Part shown: positions 24,001 through 35,690 of the stretch, piece after piece | Numbering within the stretch: position 1 is the stretch's first letter | How the letters are laid out: the number at the start of each line of letters is the position of its first letter | Assembly (NCBI RefSeq): GCF_011386835.1 | Contig: NC_088799.1 | Coordinates: 74,543,302-74,607,301, forward strand | Source of the DNA: Chrysemys picta bellii | Taxonomy: Eukaryota; Chordata; Testudines; Emydidae | Direction: 5' to 3' | Length of the DNA: 64,000 bases | Program-made: the position numbers and the translations under genes | Notes under the pieces: generated by a model | What the model was told of the DNA's origin: nothing | Databases searched by the model: none | What the model saw: the letters and a program-made list of their open reading frames with translations, nothing else

Positions 24001-27000
24001 GCACAACGCCGCAGAAATAAAACTTCAAACAAAAGCGGAAAGAGCTCTTTGTGCACATCAATAATTTAGAATGATTTAAGAACTGTTTTATAGATGCAAG
24101 TAGAGCTCTTTCTGTCCATATATAATACACTTTCAATAAATTGAATGTGGTCTTTATAGGCAAACAAAAAGGGATACAGTCCTTTTAAATTATTTTTAGG
24201 ATAATTGTTTCCTCAGCAAACATCATTATTTATCAGTTTTGAAAAGAAGCCAACTGCTAACAGTTGAAATGCACAAATTTTGGCACACAACATAGAAAAT
24301 GGTAATCTCTCCCCTTTTCAAAAACAGTTTTGCATCTATTTTACACATTTGTCAAGTTCTTATCTCAAAGCCCATGTAGTGATACACAGTTCTATCAGAA
24401 ATCATTATACTCCATTTCTAATCATTTCCCCATAGCTAATTTGATAACATAGAAAAAGAAGCATTCATTGCTACCAGGTGTAGTTACCTTCTTGGCTGCT
24501 TATGTAACACTATAAGGACTCCAGGGATTTGGGTGGAAAAGGTTTAATCTTTGTTTTTCTCTTCTTTGTATTTATTTTTGTCTCTTCGATTCATTGTATC
24601 TCTTTAATCTTTTTTCTGAGACAACCAAGCTCATGACAGTGGTATATATGCTCTAGTTTTTACTTATTTGGGTTAAAGATCTCTCTCTCTCTCTCTCAGA
24701 GAGAATCAGGTTCATGGGTTAGATACATACAATAGCCAGATTATCCCTTTTTTGTTGTGAAGGATGCAGGAGAAAGATGAAGTGGAGGGAATCCCTGAAA
24801 AGATCCCCTCAAATTGTCCTTACTCCATCATTTCAGGGTGGGGGGCGGAGAACAGGAACAGCCCATAAATGCCTGCCCCAAGCCTGACACAGCCTCAGGG
24901 ATTTATACACATGGAGAATCCATAGAAGGCCAGTTGTTTATTTTGTTTTTAAACAAATTATATTATTGACTCTAGGTGCCCATTCTTTGTGGCAGAAGTG
25001 TGTATTCGGGAGGGATATGGATGGTAAGGAGGATAATTTGTGCAGAAAAGCATTCCAAGTGGAAAACAGCAGTGCAGGAAGTGACATGAAGTAGTAGTGT
25101 GGTATTTAAGTAGGCTTCAGGCAGTAGGGAAGTAAGAAATGGGAAGAGAGTGACAGGCAGATATAAAGAGCCTTGCAGGTGAAGATGAAAAACTGGTCCT
25201 CCAACAGCTTTCTCTTATGCATGTAAAAATCTGGAGTAATTCCATTTAAGTCAATGAACTTTTGAGTGAGTGGAGTCAGACCCCAGATCTTCAGAGTTTT
25301 GGAACTTTCCAGAGATTAAAACCGGCAACACATGGGATGCCTCTGAGCCAGGGAAATATTGATGTAAGCAATCTGGATAGTGCAACCAACCAAAGCTAAG
25401 CAGAAAGAGCAACATATCTGAAATAATACCCCAGTGTGATATCTCCAAAGGTAACAGGCTTGTTGATGGCTGTGGAAAATTAGATAGGGGACAAAGTCAA
25501 TAAAGGAAGTTGTCAGAGATCAAGGAGCCTGCTGAAGGTTGGAGAGAGAAAGTTATGCAAATCAAATCTCTGAAACTTTAGATATTTGCCCAGCACTACA
25601 ATTTGTTAGCCCATACATCCACATAGTCAGAACTCATTGGTCAAAACACTAAGAAAACAACATTTACATATATTAATACACTTTAGACTGCACACTTATA
25701 GTGTCATAATATTTTTCAGATGTTGGAAGGAATCTATCATCTACTTTTTGTGTATGATAATGCACATAAGTTGCATATACACACACACACACGGTAACTG
25801 AAGCCTGATTTATATGATTGTTGACATATACTATAATGGCAGTAAATATTACAGAACATTATTCTTTATTCCACAGGAAAAATAATTTGTATATTATAGG
25901 TAAGTACTTATTAACACTACAAGAAAATGTGCCCCAACTAATTCTTTGATTAGATTTCAATATATTGTATTGTTCAGAGACAGGCTAGTAATAAATATTC
26001 TTGTAAAAAAATGCCTTTTACTAGCTCACTTTATTAACATTGAATAGTTTTATCTTCCACCAAAGGGTTTTGTACTGATTCCCATCATGTAAGTCCTTCC
26101 CACTGCTCTTCCACATATATATTACTAACTTTGTTTTAATTTTATGACAGTATTTTGTTTTCTATAAAACATGTAAAGTTGTGGAAAACACAAAGAAAAT
26201 GCACTCCTTCTAAAAAAGTAATTTTTCATTTCTCCTTTGCATTTCAATCCCTTTCTGTCTGTAACGCTACAGCTACATGACAACAATATCAAAAGTCAAA
26301 CAGCAACTGGCATCCTTTACTCTGTACATTTCCTTCACTCTTTTGCCTGGATGGCACAAAGGAGAAAACCAGCAACACTGTGATCACTCTCCTCCTTTAA
26401 AAATTAATAATAATAAATAAATAAATAAATAATTCTGGTTTATCACTTTTGCCAGCATCCTGATTGTCTGCATTCAAAATTATTCTTTTAAAAATAGCTC
26501 TAGTGAACTGTCTTTGTCTTTGAAAATGCCGTCTCCAATCCCCAGCTATACATATCTAGGGATTTCCAGCAAATTCACATGAGCTGATTCTAGATATCAT
26601 AATTTTGCAAAGCAATACAGGTGAAACCTAAAATAGACAGGTGCAAAACCAGAAGAAAGGTTTTATAGTTTGGAAACAATATCTTCAAATGCACCTGGAA
26701 GCAGAATTTTATTCATTAAACTACACACTGTATTTGTCAGGAAAGTCCATTATTTCAATTAGAAAAAAAAATCTGCTTTAGAAACCTAAGTAGAATTAAC
26801 TAGAACAGAAAAAGGAGAAAATAAACTAAGTGGTGTTTTCAAAACAACATACAGAGAACAAGCTTGATAAAAGGACCATGTTAAGGATTAACATACTTGA
26901 ATAATAATTCATTAGTTTTCAGTTTCTATATCTTTTTTCATGGCCAAAAAAAATAGATGTTGATGTGTCTTTTCATTCTGATACTCCTTCTCCACTTGTC

Positions 27001-27124
27001 AATTTTCTCAGACATATAGACTGATTCGTGTGAGTATGTTTCTAAAGACAAACTTTGGAGACAGGAAAAATATACACAAACTGATTCTCACTACCATGAG
27101 GGCTATTAGCAATCTGTCACAATG

Positions 27125-27245
27125 GAGTAAAATTTTCCAAAGTGTGTAAGTGATTTAGGAACCCAATTCCCATTTTCAAAAGTGAGTTAGATACATAGGG
27201 GCCTAAGTCTCATTGAAAGCAATGAGGTGCTTTTGAAAATGTTAC
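27125..27245. repeat. Palindromic MITE-like repeat
   Basis: CCATTTTCAAAAGTGAGTTA on the left is mirrored by GAGGTGCTTTTGAAAATG on the right, around GGGGCCTAAGTCTCATTGAAAGCAATGA. A frequent interspersed palindrome in amniotes of the 'TTTTCAAAAG...CTTTTGAAAA' type. Confidence 0.6.
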
Positions 27246-27298
27246 TGCTAGTCTAACAATGCTTACATTTCCTGTCTTTCATATTCCATTTCATTATA

Positions 27299-27364
27299 AC
27301 TTGTCAGATCACACCACTCTCATGTACAGCCTGTTGGTGTAATCTGACAAGTTTACACCAACAG
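27299..27364. repeat. Two overlapping, mutually exclusive hairpins
   Basis: Arm 27299-27315 pairs with 27336-27352 at 16 of 17 positions (ACTTGTCAGATCACACC with GGTGTAATCTGACAAGT). Arm 27331-27342 (CTGTTGGTGTAA) pairs perfectly with 27353-27364 (TTACACCAACAG). Both use the GGTGTAA segment, so only one can form at a time. Confidence 0.75.
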
Positions 27365-28946
27365 CAGGTTTTTTTGGGGGGGTATAACTAATTCATTGTA
27401 GAGTTTGGGTAGGTATTGAAGAAGGAGCAGAATATGGGGGAGTGAACCAGTTTGGAAAAGTCTTCTCAACCATTTTGCATATTTTTTTCCTCAAACATTT
27501 TTAGGGGAGAGATTACTTTGAGAGGGAGATACTCTAACACAAAACTGAAAAGACGTTAAATTGGATCTGACCAGGATCACAAAAAGACAAAATAAAAAAT
27601 GTAGGGTTTCTTCTTCTCATCCCTGTATGTTTGTTTTAATGATTCCTTCCTAATTCATTATTTTATGTACCATTCATAATATACATCTTGTTCATTTGCT
27701 GGCTTCCAAGCTGTCGCACCCACACGTCTACTTCACAAGTAATACTAAGCTAAAGTATTACAGTAGTAAGAATCCAGAAAAGAATACCAGATATAAACCA
27801 CCTTATACAGTGCTGAATTTACAGAAGACTGCAGGGGGAGGCTTTGTGAAGAGATAATTCAAAGCAGGTGCTTTTTGTTCTTGTACTTTTAAATATGCAT
27901 TTTTAGACCAAAAATTGTCCTACAAGCATATTTGTACATTGCTTCCAGGCACCTATTCTATTCTTTCAGGTAAAGGACACACCATTTCAAATATGTTTAC
28001 ATGGACTAATATTAAAATGTTACTAATAAAACTGCCCATCACCAGAAAGAAAAATGGCTACAATGAACAGGTACTTACTACAGTAAGACAGTAGTGAAGC
28101 CCCCTGCCCACTACCCCAACATGAAACCTAATTTCCTTGAAATCGTAACCTGAGCTATAGTCTGGACCTCCCTATGTTCTGCAGCCCCAGTGGTTTTTGA
28201 GGTCAGTGTACAGGTCACATCAGCTCTGCTAACAAGATATCATGCATCCTAATAGATGTAACCCAATGCAATGCCTGAAATATAATGAAGAGCACACTTA
28301 TTCTAGATTCATGCCTTCCTATCAATTTCAAGCATAGATAACTACCAATCAGAGGTTTGTTCACTTTCTTAAATATCATCAGAAGTGTTTACTGCTTTCT
28401 ATGCCAGGAAATTATATCCTAGTAGGGTAGGAAAACAAATATTTTGGAGGTGCAAGTAAAGGATGTGTTTGGTTTCCCAAACATCTAGTCATCAAAAGGA
28501 AACAGATCTGTGGGCCTTGATACTATAGCAATGGATACTTTACAAATAAGATGGGGGAAGAGAGAGAGGGATCATGTTTACAAGGTGCTTATTCTGCTCT
28601 TATGTAAGATGTGACATAGGCCCTAAAGGAGGGGCGGGGAGGTCTCTTAAAAATACTCAAAGGGTTATTATTAAAGGAGAGAGAGAGAAAATGTGCTCAC
28701 TTCAACTGCCTTGGCTGGCTAGAGAAAGAAACTGGGGCTCTTTACAGAGCTGCATTCAAAGAAATTGTGAGGGGGAAACGGAATACTCAACTGAACAGTG
28801 CCGGGGTAGGGAGGCAGGGGGAAAGGGAAGTGGCAGGACCAGGAACGGGGAAACACTATCCCAACATGTGTCCAGGGAAGGAAGGTATTTGTATATCATG
28901 GTAGGAATTCTTTCCTTCTACCTCAAGCCAACAACTTCCCCCTGCT

Positions 28947-29186
28947 CAGGGCCGGCTCCAGGCACCAGTTTAACAAGCAGGTGCTTGGGGCGGCCAAGGG
29001 AGAGGGGCAGCACCTGCGGCAATTCGGGGGTGGCAGGTTCCCTCACTCCCTCTAGGAGCGAAGGACCTGCCGCTGAACTGCTGCCGCCGATCGCGGCTTT
29101 CTGTTTTCTTTTCCCAATTGCTGCCGCCGATCACAATCGCGGCTTTTTTTTTTTTTTTTTTGCTTGGGGCAGCAGAAATGCTGGGG
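28947..29186. mobile_element. hAT-like MITE remnant, GC-rich
   Basis: Left terminus CAGGGCCGGCTCCAGGCACC is followed by GGTGCTTGGGGCGGCCAAGG and two copies of a CTGCCGCCGATC...CGCGGCTTT motif. A T-run sits at about 29143-29161, and the body ends GCTTGGGGCAGCAGAAATGC. The expected right terminus (GGAGCCGGCCCTG) is missing, so it is truncated. The family end resembles 56615-56821. The 223-codon plus ORF overlapping it is incidental. Confidence 0.65.
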
Positions 29187-29240
29187 ACATTACACTAGTT
29201 GTCCTGTTCCTGTGGCATGGAAAGGAATTTTTTCCCACTC

Positions 29241-29772
29241 TGTAGTGGGGTGGCTACCCAGCTCCTGCCTGAGGGGTTTAAAACAGCCCTGGCAGAGGGC
29301 TGGGGCAAAGGGAAAAGCTACTGGGCTGATTGGGGAAGTAGCCACAGCTGGGCCACGTCCCAATCAGGCCCCAGCTGGCCTGTATAAGAAGGCCAAGGGG
29401 TACTGGGGGTTGCAGAGGGCAGCCCAGGGCTAGACCAAGGCAGCAGGTCCAAACCCTCCTTGCCAGTGATGAGTGGCCTATACTACAGTCTGCCCTAGGG
29501 AGTGGGGTCTAGTTGGTGACTGGCAGTGGCCTAGTGCTGACGCAAGGTGGGGATAGTGGGTGGGGGTTCCCCTGGGAGGGGAGATCTAGCGTATGGGTAC
29601 TGCCAGGGGGCAGCACCCAGAGCAAGGGGCACCGAGGTTCTGGGAGGGACACGGGAGCCTGAGGAAGAGGACAGGCGGATCACCGGCCTGCAGAGGGCGC
29701 TCCAGAGGATGGAGAACTAATTCCCTGGATGACCAGCAGGAGGTGCTGCAGGGGTGAGTCCGGCCGTCTACA
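29241..29772 (+). mobile_element. LTR, family A, second copy with internal deletion
   Basis: Starts TGTAGTGGGGTGGCTACCC and ends TCTACA. It contains CCCAATCAGG (near 29360), a TATA-like TGTATAAGAAGG (29381) and the GATGAGTGGCCTATACT block shared with 1-590. Compared with that copy, about 150 bases after the TATA box are missing. Flanks CACTC and CACTG match at four of five bases, weakly suggesting a 5-bp target duplication and so a solo LTR. No protease, RT or envelope sequence was recognised next to it. Confidence 0.72.
29381..29392 (+). promoter_or_regulatory. TATA-like box of LTR
   Basis: TGTATAAGAAGG lies about 20 bases after a CCAAT-containing CCCAATCAGG and GCCCCAGCTGGCC, at the position equivalent to AATAAAAAGG in the copy at 1-590. 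This is an ancestral retroelement promoter; present activity unknown. Confidence 0.5.
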
Positions 29773-30126
29773 CACTGGCCAGGTCGGTAGGTATTTTTTA
29801 CCTTCCCCACAGCTGGTCAGGGACAAGGGTTTGGTCAGAAATATCACAGATGGTTTTCCAGGTGTTATCCAAATATAAGCCGCTACCCCAGAAAGGCACT
29901 CTGACCACAACCCCTTTCTATGCCCCAGGAATGCTGTCTACTCTGGATGTGGGTTCAGGAGAGGATCATATGGGGCCAGATCCACTGGTAGCACATCAGC
30001 CACATTTTCCCCTAAGCCAGTGGTTCCCAAACTTTAACAGCCCGCGAACCCCTTTCTCTAAATTGTGAAATCTCGTGAACTCCCTTCTAAATATGAATAT
30101 TTCCAGGGTTTTAAATTTAAATTTCC

Positions 30127-32002
30127 TCAGTGTGATGGATGCGCTCGCTTTGCTCTGCATAGCTCTTTGAAGTCCGGAACCTTTGGAGAAAGATAAAGTC
30201 TCAGGTCTGGTTCGGCATCAAATCTGTTTCTGTATTTCGTTTTCAGATGTGCATACGAGGAAAATGCTTTCTCGCATATGGTAACAAAACTGCAGCAGCT
30301 TTTTCTGCCAGAAGGGGGTACTTGTTTCTTAAACTCAGCCAAAAGTTGATCAATGACAGATTTCTGAAACTCCTTTTCAGTTCGTAATCACAGGAGATCT
30401 CAATCAATTTCTCTTTTTCCTCATTGTTCGATATCTGTGTTGAGAAAGTGGTAGCATCAAAAGGATTGCGAATCCAGTCATTATCACCTGATATAGCTGG
30501 AAAGTAATCCCTGAAAGTTGTGCAAAGTCCTTTTAGGTGTGCAGTTATATTGGTTTTAGAGCATTGATCCAACTGAAGTTTATGTTCTGCCAGGAAGTCA
30601 TGAAGATTACTGAAACACTCAGTTTGATTGTTTTCCAAACAACTTTACCAGAACTGTAACTTCTTTATCATGGATTCAACTTGGTTTTGCACATTGAAAA
30701 CTGTTATATTGAGACCTTGAAGAGATAAATTTAGGTAATTAATTCTTGAGAAAATATCTGCTAAATAAGCAAGGCTCTGGAGCTGGACACTATTTTCCAT
30801 ACAAGGTGGAAAGGGTGGCTGTTGAAAAAAAAACTAGGATTTCCGTTCTAAGGTCAAACAAGCGCACCAGGATTTTGCCCCATAAGAGCCATCTAACTTC
30901 AGTATGGGTCAACAGACAATCGTGTATACTACCCATTTCTTCACAAAGTATGTGAAATATTCTGGAATTCATTGGCCGTGATTTTATGAAATTCACCATT
31001 TTCACTGCATTGTCCAGCACTTCCTCCAGTCCCTCAGGCATGCGTTTTGTTGCGCGGGCTTGTCTATGGATGCTGCAATGAGTCCAAGAGACTTTTGATG
31101 CAACCTTTTTTGTTTGAGCTACAAATCCAGTATACTTCCCCGTCATTGATGTGGCCCCATCAGTGCAAATGCCTAGGCAACAAGACCAATCTATTTCCTT
31201 TTCTTGAAAATATACATTAGTCAGATTGAAGATATCTTCTCCAGTTGTACATTCTTCCAATGGTCAGCAAAACAACAAGTCTTCTTCAACCAGACCTTCA
31301 TTAACATAATGTACAAACCGTAGCAAAATAGCTAGATTAGCTACATCAGTTGATTCATCCAACTGTATAGCATAATATGGACTATTTTTCACTCTCTGTA
31401 CAATTATGGTCTCTACATTATTTGACATGTCATTAATTCTTTGTGACAACGTATTATTGGACAAAGGTACCATGTCAATCCTTTTTGCAGCCTTTTCTCT
31501 GAGCATGCAATGACCTACGTCTTTTATACATGGACCAATCAAGCTCTCTGCTATGGTATGGGCTTCTGATGCTTTTGCTACTCGGTAGCTCATGCGGTAT
31601 GATGCTTCAAGTGCATTTTCATTATCAATACTTGCTTTGGATATAAAACTGGTAATGTCACTCTTCCTCTCAGCTAATTTTCGCTTGAAAAAATCAACAG
31701 GCTTGTCGAGTTGTGCAAGATGCCTAGTTTCTAAATGGCATCCAAGTAGAGAAGGTTTGAGGCTGCTGTTTGCTAGAACATCACCACAAATCACACACAG
31801 TGGTTTTGGACATTCTTGATCACCAATGCATGTAAAGCCATATTTTATATAATCTTCATCATATTTTCTTTTCTTTGTAAGTGACTTTCCAGGACCATCA
31901 TGATCATTAGACGTAGATTTTCCAAAGTGTGGACTTGAGGAAACACTAGCTGAATCTTGCGTCTTTACACTTTACACTTTCCTTTTTCAGCCACTTATCC
32001 AT
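30127..32002 (-). pseudogene. hAT (Buster-type) transposase, disrupted
   Basis: The minus-strand reading starts at ATG 32002-32000 (MDKWLKK), a typical opening for this family, and ends at TGA 30127. It would give roughly 620 residues. Seen in order: a Lys-rich linker; a BED zinc finger with CVIC...H...RH (31830-31740); the hAT core with YAIQLDESTDVAN (31380-31330) and GICTDGATSMTGK (31170-31130); WTHCSIHRQ (31090); HTEVRWL (30910); and a C-terminal dimerisation segment with EKAFSSYAHLKTKYRNRFD (about 30270-30215). These match transposases ancestral to vertebrate ZBED5/FAM200 genes. Breaks: a frameshift in a short GTGTAAA duplication (about 31960), an in-frame stop at 31264, a frameshift at an A-run (about 30825), an in-frame stop at about 30643 and a frameshift near 30290. 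It is inactive as read. Confidence 0.93.
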
Positions 32003-32369
32003 TGAACTTGTGTACAAAAACAAAAGCAGAAAGACTGCTAACAACCAACAAACTAGAAAATGAGAAGATTCACTCAAGTCTCACTGAAGCAAAACAGCAC
32101 TCCAGAAAGAATGACAATTACCGAAGCACCTTACCACTGCTACACTGGCTACAATGTGCTTCCGGCTGGTTTGGCTCCCAAACAGCTTTTCTTCCGCCAC
32201 GAGGTTTCTCCCTAGGAGGGTGTCCTGTGAGGGACAAATTAGCTTGGACCACTCCCCACGTACAGCACTGCTTCTGCTAACTCTGCCCTCCATACCAACT
32301 TCCCCTGTCTGACAAGGAAAGGAGTCCGAGCTGCCACCTGCAGGCTGGGGGTCTCAGCTGCCACCCTGC

Positions 32370-32815
32370 CCCTCACAGGGCTCAGGCTACTGGCCCTGCA
32401 CCAGGGTCTGGACTGCCAGATCCATACTCCCTGGGGCTCCTGCTGCTGGATCCCATTGACAGCCCCGGTCAACTGAGCTCCACTGCACTTGTGCTGCAGG
32501 TCCCGCTGACTGCTGGGGCTTGGGCAGCTGGCCCCAACTGCCCGGTCCCGCTCTCCCTGGGGTTCGGGCTGCCGGCTCCCCCACTGATGGGGGGCAGGGT
32601 TCGGGCTGCCAGCCCCAACTGCCCGGCCCTGCTCTCTCTGAGGCTCGGGGCTGCCAGCCCCGCCAGAGTGCTGGGTTCGGGCTGCCGGCTCCTCTGCTGA
32701 CAGGGGGCAGGGCTCGGGCTGCCAGCCCCAACTGCACAGCCCTGCTCTCCCTGAGGCTCAGGTTGTCTGCCCTGCAACCAGGTCCCACCTGCTGCCTCCA
32801 ATGCCGGGGTCCTCC
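32370..32815. repeat. GC-rich imperfect minisatellite inside the hAT element
   Basis: Blocks such as TTCGGGCTGCCGGCTCC, GGGCTGCCAGCCCCAACTGC and CCTGCTCTCYCTGAGGCTC recur about every 80-130 bases, at least four times. The tract lies between the transposase start and the right terminus. Its long open frames on both strands come from the repeat, not from a gene. Confidence 0.75.
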
Positions 32816-32874
32816 GGCCGCCATTAATGATTTTTTTTCTTGCGAACCCCAGTTTAGGAACCACTGCCCTAAGC

Positions 32875-33301
32875 AATAGGAATCCTCAGCAGCCATTTTA
32901 AGGTGAATTTCTGACCTTTTGTGCCACAGAAGTGATGCAAAGGGGACAAAGCAGGGGTCAAGAATCAGTCTGTAAACGCTACAATCCAATTACTATAACT
33001 ATTCTTTGAAAAATGAACACACTTTACTATATTTCATTATAATTAATTTAGTGCTTGTGAAGGATTTGCAGCCCTAGAAACTGGAGTTCTCTAATTGACC
33101 ACGTAAAAGTTACAACATGGACAGCATCAGTGCAAGTTTCTCCACGTTGCTCTGCCTTACCTAAACCTTACCTAAAGGGACCACTCTCTTGGACTGGTCA
33201 GTTTGGTCAGTCATCATGTTTATTCAACATGTGGTCTCTCCTCTGTGACTGGAAATGGACAGGCCACCAAGACTCATTATATATTAGTTACTAAACACAT
33301 C
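32875..33301. other. Intronic spacer between hAT element and solo LTR
   Basis: About 430 bases with no recognised feature. Confidence 0.4.
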
Positions 33302-34270
33302 TGTCAAGGCTGGATCCCCACTTTGAACTTTAGGGTACAAATGTAGGGGCCTGCATGAAAACTTCTAAGCTTAACTATCAGCTTAGCTCTGGTTCGGCTG
33401 CCACCATTTCAATGGATTCCATTCCTGGGAAACCTTTAAAAACCTTCACCAAATCCCTGGTGAATACAAATCCAATCCCCTTGGATCTAAAACAAGGAGA
33501 AATTAACCATTCCCCTCCTTCCTCCCACCAACTCCTGGTGAATCAAGATCCAAACCCCTTGGATCTAAAACAAGGAGAAATTAACCATTCCCCTCCTTCC
33601 TCCCACCAACTCCTGGTGAATCAAGATCCAAACCCCTTGGATCTAAAACAAGGAGAAATTAACCATTCCCCTCCTTCCTCCCACCAACTCCTGGTGAATC
33701 AAGATCCAAACCCCTTGGATCTTGAACAAGGAAAAATCAATCAGGTTCTTAAAAAGAAGGTTTTTAATTAAAGAAAAAGGTAAAAATCATCTCTGTAAAA
33801 TCAGTATGGAAATTAACCTTACAGGGTAATCAAACTTAAAGAGCTCAGAGGACTCCCCTCTAGTCTCAGGTTCAAAGTACAGCAAACAAAGATAAACACT
33901 CTGGTAAAATGTACATTTACAAGTTGAGAAAACAAAGGAAAACTAACACGCCTTGCCTGGCTATTTACTTACAAGTTTGAAATAGGAGAGACTTGCTTAG
34001 AAAGATGTGGAGAACCTGGATTGATGTCTGGTCCCTCTCAGTCCCGAGAACGAACACACTCCCAAACAAAGAACACAAACAAAAACCTTCCCCCCCCCCA
34101 AGATTTGAAAGTATCTTGTCCCCTTATTGGTCCTTTAGGTCAGATGCCAGCCAGGTTACCTGAGCTTCTTAACCCTTTACAGGGAAAAGGATTTTGGAGT
34201 CTCTGGCCAGGAGGAATTTTATAGTACTGTACACAGGACAGCTATTACCCTTCCCTTTATAGTTATGACA
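33302..34270. mobile_element. Solo LTR, family B, 969 bp
   Basis: Begins TGTCAAGGCTGGATCCCC and ends TTATAGTTATGACA, the TG...CA ends of an LTR. Flanks are ACATC at 33297-33301 and 34271-34275, a perfect 5-bp target duplication. No internal retroviral region accompanies it, so it is the product of recombination between two LTRs. A 5-bp duplication favours an ERVL- or gypsy-like source over 4-bp or 6-bp classes. It carries a 78-bp tandem array near its start and TTTATAGTACTGTAC near its end. Confidence 0.92.
33474..33730. repeat. 78-bp tandem array in the LTR
   Basis: About 3.3 units beginning AATCAAGATCCAAACCCCTT and containing GGATCTAAAACAAGGAGAAA and CCTCCTTCCTCCCACCAACT. The middle units are almost identical; the first and last differ slightly. 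Because 78 is divisible by three, it makes an open frame of a 26-residue repeat inside a 138-codon ORF (33355-33771). There is no sign that this is a protein. Confidence 0.92.
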
Positions 34271-34275
34271 ACATC

Positions 34276-34979
34276 AGACAGGAAAGATTTTCATTCATCC
34301 AGCCTTTTTCTGGGTTCAGAACAGATACCTCAAAGTTCCAGATCCCATTAACAAAACCGTGAGTCATCTAGTCACCATTTCTATATGATATGAATGTGTT
34401 GTCAGAATTTGCACTTTTAAAATAAAAATATACTGTCAATTATAGTATGTTAATCAAGATTTGAGTGAAGTTTAATTGGGACATTCGCACCTATCTATGA
34501 GTATCATGAAAGACTTCATAGTTGATCTAACTCAGAACATAACCATTGCAAATGTAACATAGGGTTAAATACGTGCAACTGCCATAGATTTCTTTGAGAT
34601 TATCCCAGGTACTGCAGACATTTGGGAAAAATTACTTTATCATTATTATTATTATTGTTTACTTAATATTGTTCTTTTACCTTGACCTCAAATCAGATGC
34701 AATGAAAACTACCAAAAATTTCTTTGCTGATATCATACACCTTCCTTAGAAGCAGAAATTGCTAGCTTCTAAAAAAGTTTTCCAATGAAGAATGATGTTT
34801 GACCTCAGCCTTCATTGTCCTTCCTAACATCAGCAGTTTTTCCAATAAAATGCGCTGTTAGGGGAAGCCAAACTTTCAAAAAGGGATGGTCTAATCCAGA
34901 TCAGATCAACTCATATTGATGAATACATCATATCAGAAAATAAACCTTCTGAGAATGCATGCCTGAGCAGCATGTGCAT
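34276..34979. other. Unrecognised sequence next to the DIRS relic
   Basis: AT-rich. The part from about 34750 could be the 3' untranslated or terminal part of the DIRS element, but no terminal repeat was matched. Confidence 0.4.
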
Positions 34980-34982
34980 GCC

Positions 34983-35001
34983 CACACACACACACACACA
35001 C
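34983..35001. repeat. (CA)n microsatellite
   Basis: About 9 CA units at the 3' edge of the DIRS relic. Confidence 0.95.
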
Positions 35002-35019
35002 TTTCTTCGAAGGTACAAA

Positions 35020-35690
35020 ACTCTACAAGATTTTGAAGATACAGTAATGGAGACAATAAGAAAATTCTCTGCTAAATCTAGCATCAGCCCTTGAAGCCAA
35101 ATCTAAAGCATGGTTAGTAAAAATGTATGTAGAACTCCAGGTTACAGCTCTGCAAATTTCAGTAACCAGGATTTGCTTAAAGCAAGCAAAAGACACTGAC
35201 AAAGCTTTGGTGGAACAAGGCTGTACCATTGTAAATACAGGAATTTCTGCTAATGTGTAATATTGAACAATACCATTTTTAATCTATCTAGAAACAGTCT
35301 GGGAAGACACCGTATAACCCAGGGTGATTCTTAGCATAAAACATAAATAATCTAGATGAATATCTGAAAACTTTTATATCTATTTAAGTAATATGTGAGA
35401 GCTCTTCTTGCACCACAGAATATAAAACCAATTTCCCCTCATTAGAATGTGTCTTTGGAAAAAAAAATACCAGCATATTAATTGTCTAATTGAAGTGAAA
35501 TTCAGAAACCACTTTTGGGAAAACCTGCGATCAGATCTAAGAACCACCTTATCTTTACAAAAAGATATAAATGGTGGATCAGCCATCAATACATTTAATT
35601 CATTCACCCATCTGGCTGATGTTATGGCAATAATGAATGCCTTAAGAGAGAAATATACAGAGAACTCTCTGCCAAGGGTTCAAATGGTGG
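35020..35690 (-). pseudogene. DIRS tyrosine recombinase remnant
   Basis: Minus strand. The segment from about 35660 to 35380 has ITSARWVNELNVLMADPP followed by KDKVVLRSD, the conserved middle of the DIRS recombinase, where SAR is normally followed by a second Arg (here Trp). 35229-35023 has the C-terminal part VTEICRAVTWSSTYIFTNH, with the final catalytic Tyr region degraded. The HSTR block before it is altered to CSTK. Loss of these residues indicates a dead gene. Confidence 0.8.

Larger units (their letters stand above)
21098..28946. other. Long intronic stretch, AT-rich
   Basis: No exon recognised. Simple repeats: (CT)n at 24680-24697, (CA)n near 25781-25793, TAA/TAAA repeats at 26401-26431. 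A palindromic MITE-like piece and an overlapping-hairpin element lie at 27120-27366. 22190-22490 has a moderately GC-rich tract that may be an old repeat of unknown class. Confidence 0.5.
30018..32866. mobile_element. hAT transposon, Buster-like, nearly full length
   Basis: The termini CAGTGGTTCCCAAACTTTAA and (reverse complement of the right) CAGTGGTTCCTAAACTGGGG are inverted copies. The flanks CCCTAAGC at 30010-30017 and 32867-32874 are identical 8-bp target duplications. The 2849-bp body carries a broken BED-finger/hAT transposase on the minus strand and a GC-rich minisatellite upstream of it. Undecayed duplications suggest a comparatively recent insertion. Confidence 0.95.

Noticed and set aside
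28574..29245. 223-codon plus-strand ORF, the longest in the window
   Set aside because: It crosses unrelated intron sequence, a hAT-like MITE and the start of an LTR; its C-terminal Phe run is a T-run. No domain recognised.
32387..32989. 200-codon minus ORF and overlapping ORFs in other frames
   Set aside because: All frames are open because of the GC-rich minisatellite in the hAT element. Low-complexity composition only.
33355..33771. 138-codon plus-strand ORF with a 26-residue repeat
   Set aside because: It arises from the 78-bp array inside a solo LTR, and no protein family or splice signal supports it.
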